DNA of 64,000 nt from Pseudofrankia saprophytica (GCF_000235425.2 NZ_KI912267.1:613921-677920), one strand, 5' to 3'. Positions 44,981 to 53,913 are shown, counted from the stretch's first letter. The notes: generated by a model from the sequence alone, not told the origin. Translations and numbers: made by a program.

Positions 44981-46059
44981 ACGACCTGCTCAAGCTGACG
45001 CTGACCGTGCTTCTCCTGCTCGGCAACGCGCTGTTCGTCGGTTCGGAGTTCGCTCTCATCTCCGCGCGGCGGACGACGATCGAGCCGCGCGCGGCCGCCG
45101 GGTCGTGGTCCGCCAGGATCACGCTACGGGCGATGGAACATGTCTCGATCATGCTGGCCGGCTCCCAGCTCGGCGTCACGGTCTGCACCCTGGGCCTCGG
45201 CGCGCTCGCCGAGCCGACGATCGCGCACCTGATCGCGCACCCGTTCGACGCGGCGGGGATGCCCAGCGCCGCCGTCCACCCGGTGGCGTTCGTGCTCGCG
45301 CTCGCGCTGGTCACCTTCCTGCACGTGGTGATCGGCGAGATGGTGCCGAAGAACATCGCGCTCGCCGGGCCGGACCGGGCGGCGCTCGTGCTCACCCCGC
45401 CGCTGGCCGGCTTCGTCTGGCTGCTGCGCCCGGTGATCTGGGCCCTGAACTGGGTCGCGAACGCCAGCCTGCGGCTCGGCGGGATCGAGCCGAAGGACGA
45501 GGTCGCGAGCGTTTTCACCCGCGACGAGGTGGCCGGGCTCGTCGACGAGTCGCACCGGGAGGGGCTGCTCCACGAGGACGAGCACGACCTGGTCAGCGGG
45601 GCCCTGTCGTTCGACGAGCGGGCCGCCCGGGACGTGCTGCTGCCCAGGGAGGGCCTGGTCACGGTGCCGATGACCGTCACGCCGAGGGAGATCGAGGACC
45701 TCGCGGCGAGCACCGGCTACACCCGGTTCCCGGTGCTCGACTTCACCGGCCGCCTGATCGGCTACCTGCACCTCAAGGACATCCTCGAGACCAGACCGGA
45801 GCGGCGGGCCTCGCCGGTCGCCGCCAAGTGGCTGCGCCCGCTGGTGCACGTGCCGGCCGGCACGACGCTGCGCCAGGCACTGGCGACCATGCAGCGCTCG
45901 GGCGCGCACCTCGGCCAGGTGACCGACGAGCGCGGCGAGTCGCTCGGCCTGGTCGCGCTGGAGGACATCCTGGAGGAGCTCGTCGGCGAGATCCGGGACG
46001 AGGCGGCCGGCCGCCCGGTTCGCCCGACGGCGGCGCCGGCCGCGCAGCGCATGGGGTGA
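44977..46059 (+). CDS. Second CNNM/CorC-family transport protein
   Basis: 360 residues; its ATG overlaps the stop of the preceding paralogue. CNNM domain: LLLGNALFVGSEFALISARR, AGSQLGVTVCTLGLGALAEP and VVIGEMVPKNIALAGPDRAA. CBS domains follow (ARDVLLPREGLVTVPM, TRFPVLDFTGRLIGYLHLKD, LVALEDILEELVGEI). The C-terminal CorC_HlyC domain of the first protein is missing here, so the two may form a heteromer in which one subunit supplies it (inference). Tandem CNNM pairs of this kind are common in actinobacteria. Confidence 0.92.
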   Translation: MNDLLKLTLTVLLLLGNALFVGSEFALISARRTTIEPRAAAGSWSARITLRAMEHVSIMLAGSQLGVTVCTLGLGALAEPTIAHLIAHPFDAAGMPSAAVHPVAFVLALALVTFLHVVIGEMVPKNIALAGPDRAALVLTPPLAGFVWLLRPVIWALNWVANASLRLGGIEPKDEVASVFTRDEVAGLVDESHREGLLHEDEHDLVSGALSFDERAARDVLLPREGLVTVPMTVTPREIEDLAASTGYTRFPVLDFTGRLIGYLHLKDILETRPERRASPVAAKWLRPLVHVPAGTTLRQALATMQRSGAHLGQVTDERGESLGLVALEDILEELVGEIRDEAAGRPVRPTAAPAAQRMG

Positions 46060-46370
46060 CGCCTCGCGGTCACCGGTAGCCGCGAACCGGAATCGTCGCG
46101 TCACCCGGCTCACCGGGGTCGTTCACCCGCCCCCCACGAGGGTGTCGGATGGCCGTCAACTGGCCGGTTGTCAGTGCAATCGCGGTACCCGCCGCGTTCG
46201 GCGCGGCGTAGCTTGTTGACAGTGCCGGGAAGGTCGGCGGCACGACCACCGAGGTCGGACACCCCAACCCAGGGGCTGCCTTCCAGGCTGGGGGGGAGCG
46301 TCGTCGCCCATCGGCGTCGTCACCGACGACACCACTAGCGCGGCAATGCGGCCAGGCGGGAGGCAATCCG
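46060..46370. other. Intergenic region before the kinase gene
   Basis: No gene is seen. A CGCCGCG/CGCGGCG hairpin with a TTCGG loop lies at 46190-46208, likely a terminator for the CNNM operon. The promoter and GGGAGG ribosome site of the kinase gene follow. Confidence 0.45.
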
Positions 46371-47900
46371 GTGGCGGGATCGACTCCACCCCCGGTGTCC
46401 GGGAACGCCCCGGCCCCACTGAGCGCAGCCGACCCTCGGCGACTGGGCAAGTACGAGATCATCGGCCGCCTGGGGCAGGGCGGCATGGGAACCGTCTTCC
46501 TCGGCCGCTCCCCCGAGGGTACTCCTGTCGCCATCAAGGTGATCAAACCGGAGCTGGCCGAGGCGCCGGAGTTCCGTGGCCGGTTCCGGCGCGAGGCGGA
46601 GAGCGCCCGCCGGGTCCGGCGGTTCACGACCGCAGCCGTGCTCGACGCCGACCCCGACGGGCCGAACCCCTACCTGGTGACGGAGTACGTCGAGGGCCCG
46701 ACGCTGTCGAAGATGGTCGCCCGGCGCGGACCGCTGCGCCCGGCCGACCTGGAACAGCTGGCGCTGTCGGTCGCCACCGCGCTCTCGGCCATCCACGCCG
46801 CCGGCATCGTGCACCGTGACCTGACGCCGGCGAACGTGCTGCTCTCCCCCGTCGGCCCGAAGGTGATCGACTTCGGCCTCGCCCGGGACTTCGACGGGTC
46901 GGGCGAGTTCAGCCGCACCGCGCGGCACGCGATCGGTACCCCCGGCTACATGGCGCCCGAGCAGATCCTGGACTCCCCGGTGACCTCCGCGGCGGACATC
47001 TTCGCCTGGGGCGCCATCACGATCTTCGCCGCCACCGGCCGGCCGCCGTTCGGCGAGGGCCGGATCGAGGCGTTGCTCTACCGGATCCTCTACGAGCCCG
47101 CCAACATCGACGGTGTTCCCGCCGAGCTCGCGCCGCTCGTCGACGCCGCCCTGCAGAAGGAGCCGGACCGGCGGCCGACGGCCGAGGCGCTGCGCGCCGC
47201 GCTGATGAGCGGCGGCGATCTCGTGCCGGGCATCGCGGCGCTGGGTACCGGGCCGGCCGCCGGCCAGGCGCCCGCGCCGGGCCAGGAGGCGGACCGGGAC
47301 GCCAAGGAGGGCTCACGGCGCCGCCGCGGCCATCTGTTCGGCCGTGGCGGCCGCGGGCTGGGAGCCGAGGACGCGCCCGTCACCGCCACGCCGGGAACGA
47401 CATCACGGCCGGGGCCGACCAGCGTCGCGACCGGCCTGCTCACTCCGCCGCCGACCCAGACCCCACCCCCGACACCGGCGACCACGTCCAGGCCGCCGGC
47501 GACCACGTCCCGGGCGCCGTCGGCCCCCGGCACCGCCACGCCTCGTCCGCCGGCGACGCCATCCTCGCCGCTGCCCGCACCGCCGGGAGGAGCTCGTCCG
47601 GGCGCCGGGCCGGCCGCCCGGTCGGGTGGCCCCGTCGGCACTCCGTCGCGCGGCCCCGGCGCTGCGCCGTCCCGTCCACCCGTCCCACCCGTGCCGGGTG
47701 GACCGCCGCCGGCGTCGCGTGCCCCCTCCCGCCGGCGCCCGTCGCCAGCCGGGGGCCAGCGGTCGGCTCGGGTGACCGGCCCCCGCCTACGGTCAGCCGG
47801 CAGGCGCCGCCGACGCCGCCGTTCGCGGGCCCGAGCGGGGCAGGCCAGCCCGATCCGGGCCATGACGGCGCCGAGCGGCGCTCCGGCCGGCGCAAGGTGA
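46371..47900 (+). CDS. Ser/Thr protein kinase (kinase half of a kinase-WD40 gene)
   Basis: 509 residues from GTG 46371 (GGAGG upstream). Complete Hanks kinase domain at about 25-285: GQGGMG loop (35-40), catalytic Lys56 in VAIK, HRD at 148-150 (HRDLTPANVLL), DFG at 167-169, and GTPGYMAPE at 189-197. A Pro/Thr-rich linker follows. The last 60 residues in this frame turn into an Arg-rich run ending RAMTAPSGAPAGAR, while the +2 frame of the same DNA reads like a natural Pro-rich juxtamembrane linker continuing into the next gene. A one-base loss near the C-run around 47722-47726 would explain this. If real, the kinase lacks its membrane anchor and sensor. Confidence 0.85.
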   Translation: MAGSTPPPVSGNAPAPLSAADPRRLGKYEIIGRLGQGGMGTVFLGRSPEGTPVAIKVIKPELAEAPEFRGRFRREAESARRVRRFTTAAVLDADPDGPNPYLVTEYVEGPTLSKMVARRGPLRPADLEQLALSVATALSAIHAAGIVHRDLTPANVLLSPVGPKVIDFGLARDFDGSGEFSRTARHAIGTPGYMAPEQILDSPVTSAADIFAWGAITIFAATGRPPFGEGRIEALLYRILYEPANIDGVPAELAPLVDAALQKEPDRRPTAEALRAALMSGGDLVPGIAALGTGPAAGQAPAPGQEADRDAKEGSRRRRGHLFGRGGRGLGAEDAPVTATPGTTSRPGPTSVATGLLTPPPTQTPPPTPATTSRPPATTSRAPSAPGTATPRPPATPSSPLPAPPGGARPGAGPAARSGGPVGTPSRGPGAAPSRPPVPPVPGGPPPASRAPSRRRPSPAGGQRSARVTGPRLRSAGRRRRRRRSRARAGQASPIRAMTAPSGAPAGAR

Positions 47901-49222
47901 TCCTGGTCATCGCGGGGCTCGCCGTGCTCGCCGTCGCCGCCGTCGGCATCCCGCTGGCGATCGCAAACGGGTCCGGCGGTGACGGCGGCGGTGGCTCCGG
48001 CTCCGCGGCGCATCGAGCCGAGCTCTCCACCGGTCTCGCCCAGCAGGCCGCGGCCGCGCGAGCGAGCGACCCGGCCAGGGCCGCGCGGCTCAGCCTCGCC
48101 GCCTACCGGCTCTCGCCGACCGAGGCGGCCGCGAAGGCGATGGTCGCCTCGTTCACGGCCGGTTCCTGGGTCACCCTGCCGGGCCCCGCCGCGACCTACA
48201 CCGGCGACGCGCTCTCGGCCGACGGCAGGCTCGCCGCCGCGACCGACAACGCCGGCCACCTGCGGCTGTGGGACCTGTCGAACCCGGACAGCCCCGCGCC
48301 GGCCGCCGACGTCGCGACGTCGAGCGGTGGTGCCGACGCCGGGCCGACCATCCTCGGCCCGCGGTTCCTGCCCGCCGGTGGCCTGGTCACCGGCGGCGGC
48401 ACCGGCCACGTCTGGGACCTGGGCGACCCGCGCGCACCCAAGCCGCTCGCCCCGATCACCTCACCGTCGGGCCAGGTCGGCCAGGTGGCACGGCTGGCGC
48501 TCTCGGGCGACGGCAAGCTGCTGGCGACGGCGGACCTGAACCAGGCGATCGACCTGTGGGACGTGAGCGACCCGGCCAACCCGCGCTTCCTGCGACCGTT
48601 GCGGAGCACGGGCCTGACGACCGACATCGCGCTCAGCCCCGATGGGCACACCCTGGCGATCGCGGGGGTGGACGGCACGGTTAGCCTGCTGGACATCAGC
48701 GATCCGCGGAACCCGGCCGAGCGCGGCCACACGGCGGGACTGGTAGGCCAGGTGAACGCCGTGGCGTTCCTGCCGGATGGCAGGCGCCTGGTCACCGGGA
48801 ACGACGACGCGACCGTGCGGCTGTGGGACATCACCGACCTGGCGAAGCCGAAGCAGGTGGGTCAGGAGTGGCGCGGTCACCAGTCCGGCGTCCTCGACGT
48901 CGTGCCGGTCGGGGGGACGTGGCTCGTGAGCACCGACGCGGGCGGCACCCTGCTCGGCTGGGACCTCGGCGCCGGGTCGGTCACTCCCACGCCCGTGTCG
49001 CTCGACAGCCAGGTGACCCCCCGCGACGTGGCCGCCGACGACGCAGGCAAGTGGCTGCTCAGCGCGCCGACCAGCGCCTCGGCCGGCGGGGTGACCCTCG
49101 GCTCGACCGACCCGGCCCGGCTCGTGACGGTCGCCTGCAAGAACCCGGCGAACCGGATCAGCGCCACCGAATGGACGAACCTCATCGCCGACCTGCCCTA
49201 CGAGGACCCGTGCTCGGGCTGA
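47897..49222 (+). CDS. Membrane-anchored WD40 sensor domain (probable C-terminal half of the kinase)
   Basis: Begins at a GTG overlapping the kinase stop (GTGA) and gives 441 residues. The start is a membrane helix (ILVIAGLAVLAVAAVGIPLA). About 100 residues later come six or so WD40 blades, seen as repeats ending DNAGHLRLWDL, GTGHVWDL, LNQAIDLWDV, DATVRLWDI and GTLLGWDL. The beta-propeller should lie outside the cell. In relatives this propeller is fused to the kinase in one polypeptide. In-frame codons before the GTG (47762-47896) read as a continuous linker without stops, so this frame begins well before the GTG. Translational coupling as two proteins is the alternative. Confidence 0.8.
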   Translation: MILVIAGLAVLAVAAVGIPLAIANGSGGDGGGGSGSAAHRAELSTGLAQQAAAARASDPARAARLSLAAYRLSPTEAAAKAMVASFTAGSWVTLPGPAATYTGDALSADGRLAAATDNAGHLRLWDLSNPDSPAPAADVATSSGGADAGPTILGPRFLPAGGLVTGGGTGHVWDLGDPRAPKPLAPITSPSGQVGQVARLALSGDGKLLATADLNQAIDLWDVSDPANPRFLRPLRSTGLTTDIALSPDGHTLAIAGVDGTVSLLDISDPRNPAERGHTAGLVGQVNAVAFLPDGRRLVTGNDDATVRLWDITDLAKPKQVGQEWRGHQSGVLDVVPVGGTWLVSTDAGGTLLGWDLGAGSVTPTPVSLDSQVTPRDVAADDAGKWLLSAPTSASAGGVTLGSTDPARLVTVACKNPANRISATEWTNLIADLPYEDPCSG

Positions 49223-49405
49223 CGGCGAGACGTCGGACGTGGCACGGACGACCGAATGGCGGCCCCGCCGGCGAAAGGCGGCGGGCGCCATAGCCGGGAA
49301 TCTTTAGGAAGTAGACGGCGGTCGGCTGGCCGACATCGGCCCGGCCACCGCCGAATGCACTCGATCGTGTGACCTAACATCAGAACAGCCAACCGGGGAA
49401 CACTG

Positions 49406-49432
49406 CCGGGGCCGCTATGACCGCGGCCCCGG
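49406..49432 (+). promoter_or_regulatory. 10-bp perfect hairpin in the leader of the Hsp70-PstS gene
   Basis: CCGGGGCCGC (49406-49415) and GCGGCCCCGG (49423-49432) enclose TATGACC. It ends 31 bases before the ATG at 49464. It could terminate the kinase-WD40 transcript or act as an attenuator of the following gene. The rest of 49223-49463 shows no gene. Confidence 0.5.
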
Positions 49433-49463
49433 TGTGAGGCGGCAGGAAGCACAGGGGATAGCC

Positions 49464-52016
49464 ATGGGCTACCAGCTCGGCATCGACATCGGCACAGCCA
49501 ACACCGTCGTCGCCATTTCGGACGGCGACTGGCCGCAGGTCCTCACGGTCGCGGGCGGCCCGTCCATACCGACGGTGCTCTATTTCCCGCCGACCGGCCC
49601 GCTCTCGTTCGGCCGGGCCGCCGCGCGGCGCGCGCTGGCCGATCCGGCTCGTGCGACGGAAGGATTCGCGCGCCGCGTCGGCGACTCCTCCCCGATCATG
49701 ATCGGCGGCGGCGCATACGCGCCGGAAGGACTCGTCACCCGTTTCCTGGAACGGGTGATCATCGCGGCGGCGGAGACACGCGGCTCGAATCCCGACCACG
49801 TCGTCGTCACGTATCCGACCAGCTGGAACGCGCGGCGCCGAGAGCTGTTCACCGAGGCGCTGGAACGGCTCGACGCGCGCGACATCCCGGTGTCCGCCGC
49901 GCCGGCGGCCGATGCGCTGGGCGCCGTGCTGGCGCGCCGCGCCGCGAGCAGGACCCGCGGCCGGTCCACCGACCTGGTCGCGACCTACGACTTCGGCGCG
50001 GGCACGTGCGAGGCGGCGGTGCTGTCGGTCACCGACTACGGCGCCGAGGTCGTGGGCTCGCCGACGGGGCTCGCGCACACGGGCGGCGTCGACCTGGACA
50101 CGCTCCTGCTCGAGCATGTGCTGTCCGCCGCCGGCCCGGTCGTGGCGGGGCTGGACCGGTCCGACCCGGCGACGGTCACCGCGCTCAGCCGGCTGCGCCA
50201 GGAGGTCGTCGCCGCCAAGGAGACGCTGGCCGCCGACGACGAGGCCTCCGTCCCGGTGACCCTGCCCGGCGTGTTCGCCTGGGTGACGCTGCGCCGCGAG
50301 GACCTGGAGCGTCTGGTCACGCCGGCGATCGAGGACAGCGTGCGGGCGCTGGTCCGCACGGTGCGCTCGGTGCCGGCGTCCGCGGACCAGCTGTCCGCGG
50401 TGCTGCTCTACGGTGGCGTCGCACGGATGCCGCTGGCCGACCGGCTGGTGCGGGCCGCGCTGCCCGGCGCCGGGCGTTTCGAGCACCGGCCGGCCGAGGA
50501 CCTCGCGGTCGGGGCGGCGCTGCTGGCCGCCGGGCTCGCCGAGCAGGCGGAGCCGGTCGCCGGCGGCGCGACGGCGCTGATCGGCCCGGCGTCGATGGAG
50601 CCGCCGGAGCTGTCGTCGTTCCCCGGGATGTCGATGCCGCCGGCGGGCACGACCTACGTGGCGCCGGGAGCCGTCGCGGCGGCGGCCGGCGGCGGCTGGC
50701 AGGACCCGGAATCGACGGCGCGCATCGCCGCCTACGAAGCCTTCCCCGCGGCCACCGCCGCGGGCGTGGGCGCGGCCGGCGTGGGCGCGGCCGGAGCGGC
50801 GGCGGCCGGGGCCGGGCATCCGGAGCAGCACGGCCTCGTCTCCTGGGGCACCGGGCCGGACACGGGCGAGCGCACGGTCGTGCACGGCGGGGCCGGCCGG
50901 CCCCCAGGCGGACCTGCTCCCCAGCGGTCGGCGGGCCCGCCGCCGCGCCGCTCGGGTGTGCTGGGCTCGCTGCGCACCAAGAGCGGGATCGCGGCCATCA
51001 TCGCGGCGGTGGTCTTCATCGCCGGCGGCACCGCGCTCGGGCTCACGCTGACCCGGTCCGACAGCTCCGGCCCGACGATCACCGCCGCGCCGTCGAGCCA
51101 GCCGGCGACCCAGCCGGCCACGGGGGCCGCGACGACGCCTCCGGCCGTGGCCCGCAACCTGGTCCGGGTGGCCGACTCGAACGAGGTCGCGCCGATCAGC
51201 GAGCGCGCGTTCCAGGAGTTCCGCCAGTCCGAGCCCAAGGTGACGGTCGCCTTCGATCCGGGGGTCACCGACACCACCCAGGCCTTCACCAAGCTGTGCA
51301 ACGGCGAGGTCGCTGTCGCCGGCACGTCCTACGAGCTGGACCCGAAGTTCGCGCCGGACCCGAGCTGCAAGGACGAGGTGGTCGGGTTCGAGATCGCGCA
51401 CCACACCCTGCCGATCGTGGTGAACCCCGCCAACACCTGGCTGGGCTGCCTGGACCTGGCCAAGCTCAAGGAGCTCTGGGGCGCGGGCTCCACCATCACC
51501 CGGTGGAACCAGCTCAACCCGAGGTACCCGGACGAGCCGATCAACTTCGTCGGGCCCAAGCCCGACAGTGTGCAGGCGCAGGTGTTCAACGCCAGCATCA
51601 GCGGTGACAGCGCCAAGTCCCGGCCCTACACGACGACGGACCTGGCCGGCGTCGCGCAGACCGTACAGAACGACCGGGACGCCATCGGCTACCTCGACTT
51701 CCCGACGTACAACCAGCTGGGCTCCAAGCTGCGCGGGGTGCTCGTCGACGGCGGGGAGGGCGAGGGGTGCCAGCCGCCGAACGCCATCACCGCCGGCAGC
51801 GGCGCCTACGTGCCACTGTGCAAGCCGCTGTTCGTCTACGCCCGCGTCGACGCGCTGAAGGACCCGGCCACCGTCGCCTACCTGCGCTACTACCTGGAGC
51901 ACGCGCAGACCATCACGACCGAGACCGGCTACGTCGGGCGTTCCAACGCCACCACCAAGTCCAACATCGACCGCCTGAGTCAGCTGTCCCAGGGAGTAGG
52001 CCCGATACCCGCCTAA
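49464..52016 (+). CDS. Fusion: Hsp70-type ATPase, membrane helix, PstS-like extracellular binding domain
   Basis: 850 residues. Residues 1-365 are an Hsp70/actin-fold ATPase: phosphate-1 DIGTANT (8-14), phosphate-2 YDFGAGT (175-181), and adenosine motif LLYGGVARMP (315-324). There is no Hsp70 substrate-binding domain. A flexible Gly/Ala/Pro linker (365-505) leads to one membrane helix (AAIIAAVVFIAGGTALGLTL). Residues 565-848 are a PstS-like phosphate/solute-binding domain (VRVADSNEVAPISERAFQEF; LCNGEVAVAGTSYEL; FVYARVDALKDPATVAYLRY) with five Cys. The ATPase should be inside and the binding domain outside. The start is ATG 49464. A strong terminator follows. No pstCAB genes are adjacent. Confidence 0.88.
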   Translation: MGYQLGIDIGTANTVVAISDGDWPQVLTVAGGPSIPTVLYFPPTGPLSFGRAAARRALADPARATEGFARRVGDSSPIMIGGGAYAPEGLVTRFLERVIIAAAETRGSNPDHVVVTYPTSWNARRRELFTEALERLDARDIPVSAAPAADALGAVLARRAASRTRGRSTDLVATYDFGAGTCEAAVLSVTDYGAEVVGSPTGLAHTGGVDLDTLLLEHVLSAAGPVVAGLDRSDPATVTALSRLRQEVVAAKETLAADDEASVPVTLPGVFAWVTLRREDLERLVTPAIEDSVRALVRTVRSVPASADQLSAVLLYGGVARMPLADRLVRAALPGAGRFEHRPAEDLAVGAALLAAGLAEQAEPVAGGATALIGPASMEPPELSSFPGMSMPPAGTTYVAPGAVAAAAGGGWQDPESTARIAAYEAFPAATAAGVGAAGVGAAGAAAAGAGHPEQHGLVSWGTGPDTGERTVVHGGAGRPPGGPAPQRSAGPPPRRSGVLGSLRTKSGIAAIIAAVVFIAGGTALGLTLTRSDSSGPTITAAPSSQPATQPATGAATTPPAVARNLVRVADSNEVAPISERAFQEFRQSEPKVTVAFDPGVTDTTQAFTKLCNGEVAVAGTSYELDPKFAPDPSCKDEVVGFEIAHHTLPIVVNPANTWLGCLDLAKLKELWGAGSTITRWNQLNPRYPDEPINFVGPKPDSVQAQVFNASISGDSAKSRPYTTTDLAGVAQTVQNDRDAIGYLDFPTYNQLGSKLRGVLVDGGEGEGCQPPNAITAGSGAYVPLCKPLFVYARVDALKDPATVAYLRYYLEHAQTITTETGYVGRSNATTKSNIDRLSQLSQGVGPIPA

Positions 52017-52033
52017 GACGGGCGTCGCACCCC

Positions 52034-52077
52034 GGCGGCGGAATCCTGTCTCACCCCGGTGAGAGGATTCCGCCGCC
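52034..52077 (+). terminator. Very strong terminator
   Basis: A perfect 14-bp stem (GGCGGCGGAATCCT / AGGATTCCGCCGCC) with a further inner CTCACC/GGTGAG stem sits 18 bases after the stop of the fusion gene. Confidence 0.9.
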
Positions 52078-52122
52078 GCCCTGTTTTCGGACCCGTGTCG
52101 CGAGCGGAGGGAAGACGAGCCA

Positions 52123-52599
52123 GTGCTGATCCGCGTCGAGGGGTCGGACCTGCCGGGCCGGGCGTGCGCGGGCGGGCCCGGCTTTCCTGGCTACACGAAC
52201 ATCCACGTCGCAGTCCAGCCGCGGGGCCGACCCACCGAGCTGCTCGGTCTCGTCCCGGGCGACGCCGCGACGGCGGTATGGACCCTCGAGTGCACCACCT
52301 CGACCACACCCGCCACGACCACACCCGGCGGGATCGACCTGCGGGGCCAGCACATCCAGGGCCGGCCGGGTGAGCGGTTCATCTACCTGACCTGGGGCGT
52401 GGTCGACCCCGCCGAGGGCGGCTTCGCGATGTTCCGGCGGGCAAAGCTCTGGCTGAACGCCATGCCCGCCGACGTCCTCACCGCCGCCGTCGTGTCGAAC
52501 CTCCTGGTCGGCCGCCTGGGCCTCACCGACGCCAAGGGCCACCCCCTCTGCGCCTCCGTCCGCCCACCCACCATCACCTGGACCGCCGAAACAGCCTGA
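52123..52599 (+). CDS. DUF5990 family protein
   Basis: 158 residues from a GTG. The sequence follows the DUF5990 pattern throughout: MLIRVEGSDLPGRACAG, then NIHVAVQ, LVPGDAATAVWTLE, DLRGQHIQGRPGERFIYLTW, FAMFRRAKLWLNAMP, and LGLTDAKGHPLCASVRPPTI. It is a cytosolic beta-rich protein whose biochemical role is not known. It stands alone between a terminator and the hairpin at 52673. Confidence 0.9.
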   Translation: MLIRVEGSDLPGRACAGGPGFPGYTNIHVAVQPRGRPTELLGLVPGDAATAVWTLECTTSTTPATTTPGGIDLRGQHIQGRPGERFIYLTWGVVDPAEGGFAMFRRAKLWLNAMPADVLTAAVVSNLLVGRLGLTDAKGHPLCASVRPPTITWTAETA

Positions 52600-52672
52600 G
52601 GCAGCACCCACCCGGCCCGGCGCCAGGCCGAAATCGGGTCACTGCCCCGGCCAGGGCTGGCGCGGAACACGT

Positions 52673-52736
52673 CATCCAAGCAGGTCAGATTGGGGTCGGC
52701 TGGTCGGTCCCGACCCCACTCTGACCTGCCTGGATG
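52673..52736. repeat. Long hairpin, left of a pair bracketing the DUF559 gene
   Basis: A 27-bp inverted repeat (52673-52699 with 52710-52736) matches at 25 positions around a 10-nt loop. Its core is GCAGGTCAGATTGGGGTCGG. The same core, with three changes, recurs in the hairpin at 53856-53913 on the other side of the DUF559 gene. Confidence 0.8.
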
Positions 52737-52837
52737 GCGGCGCGTGTCTGCGTGCCTGCCTGTGGACGACGCGACGGCGTCCACAGGGGGCCGGTCTGGC
52801 CTCGACGAGGTGCGCGGGCGCGGGGATCGTCCGCGTC

Positions 52838-53867
52838 GTGGGTAGGCGAGCGTCGTATTCGGTGTCGGCTCAGTTGTTGAGCGCGACGCGGCTCGCCCGC
52901 CTGCAGGACGGGATGATCACCTATCGCCAGGCTCTGGATGCCGGTCTCACGCCGGAGGAGATCCGCGTCTTCGTGGCTCGGGGATGGTGGTGGCGGCCCG
53001 TACACGGGACATACATCATCCGCTATGTCGTCGGCCTGCCCCCTCGGACCTACGACTGCGTCGAGTCGTCGCCCCGGGAGCTGCGAGGCTGTGCCCGCGC
53101 CGCCCTGGCGGCCCGCCCGAACGCGGTGATCTGCGGCCCAACCGCCGCCCGTCTGCTCGGCTTCGCGGTCCTGGCGGAGCCGGTCAGCCACGAACCGGTC
53201 CATCATGAGCCGGTTCACGTGATGGAGCGCGGCCGCGGCTCACTACGGCCCACGCCCGGCACCACCCCCCATCGCGGGAACCTCCGGGACGCGGACATCG
53301 TCACGATCATGGGCTTGCCCGTGACCTCGGCAGCCAGGACGGTCGCGGACCTGGCGCTTTGGGCTTCGAGCCGGGAGGACGCCGTCAGCCTGATCGACAC
53401 CGCGCTGCACGGCGGTCAGCTTTCCGATGTCGCCGCGGCACGCGCGGCGACGACGGGACGACCTGGCTGCCGACGAGTGGACAGCTGGTGGGCATTGGCG
53501 GACGGCCGGTCGGAGTCCCCGCTGGAGACCCGGGTAAGACTCCTCCTCGTCGATCGAGGTCTGCCGCCCGAGGAGCTCCAGTGGCTGGTCACCGGGGCCG
53601 ACGGCCGGTTCGTCGCACGGGTCCGACCTCGCCTATCCCAGCCGCCTGGTCGCCATCGAGTCGGATGGCGTCCGGTTCCACGGCGGCCCGGGTTCCACCG
53701 GCGGCCGTGTCGACCCTGTCTTCCGCGACCGCCGTCGTCAGAACGCACTGATCGGACTCGGCTGGAAGGTCATCCGGGTCACCTGGTGCGACGTCGTCGA
53801 TCAGCCGCACGTGGTGATCGCCGAGATCCGCGCCGCTCTCGGCTCGGCGCATCGTCGAGGCAGGTGA
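52838..53867 (+). pseudogene. DUF559 protein with AbiEi-like wHTH, frameshifted (copy 1)
   Basis: The GTG at 52838 opens a frame with MITYRQALDAGLTPEEIRVF and ARGWWWRPVHGTYII, a winged-helix domain like the type IV antitoxin AbiEi head, then LPVTSAARTVADLAL and the DUF559 start RSESPLETRVRLLLVDRGLP. At 53621-53630 the frame breaks: one extra C (GTCCGACCTC instead of GTCGACCTC, as in the paralogue at 61800). Removing it restores VDLAYPSRLVAIESDGVRF, FRDRRRQNALIGLGWKVIRV and a stop at 53867. DUF559 is a Vsr-like endonuclease fold, so the lost part is the catalytic core. Without repair the frame runs into nonsense to 54052. Confidence 0.8.
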
Positions 53868-53913
53868 CATTGGGGTCGAGCAGCCGGTCCACACCCCGAT
53901 TTCACCTGCCTCG
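53856..53913. repeat. Long hairpin, right of the pair bracketing the DUF559 gene
   Basis: Arms 53856-53877 and 53892-53913 pair at 19 of 22 positions with a 14-nt loop. The left arm core (CAGGTGACATTGGGGTCG) differs from that of the hairpin at 52673 by a few bases. The restored stop of the DUF559 gene lies inside the left arm, so it may act as a terminator. Confidence 0.7.

Noticed and set aside
49380..51902. 840-codon open frame antisense to the Hsp70-PstS gene
   Set aside because: Low-complexity Arg/Gly/Val translation without motifs; typical antisense shadow.
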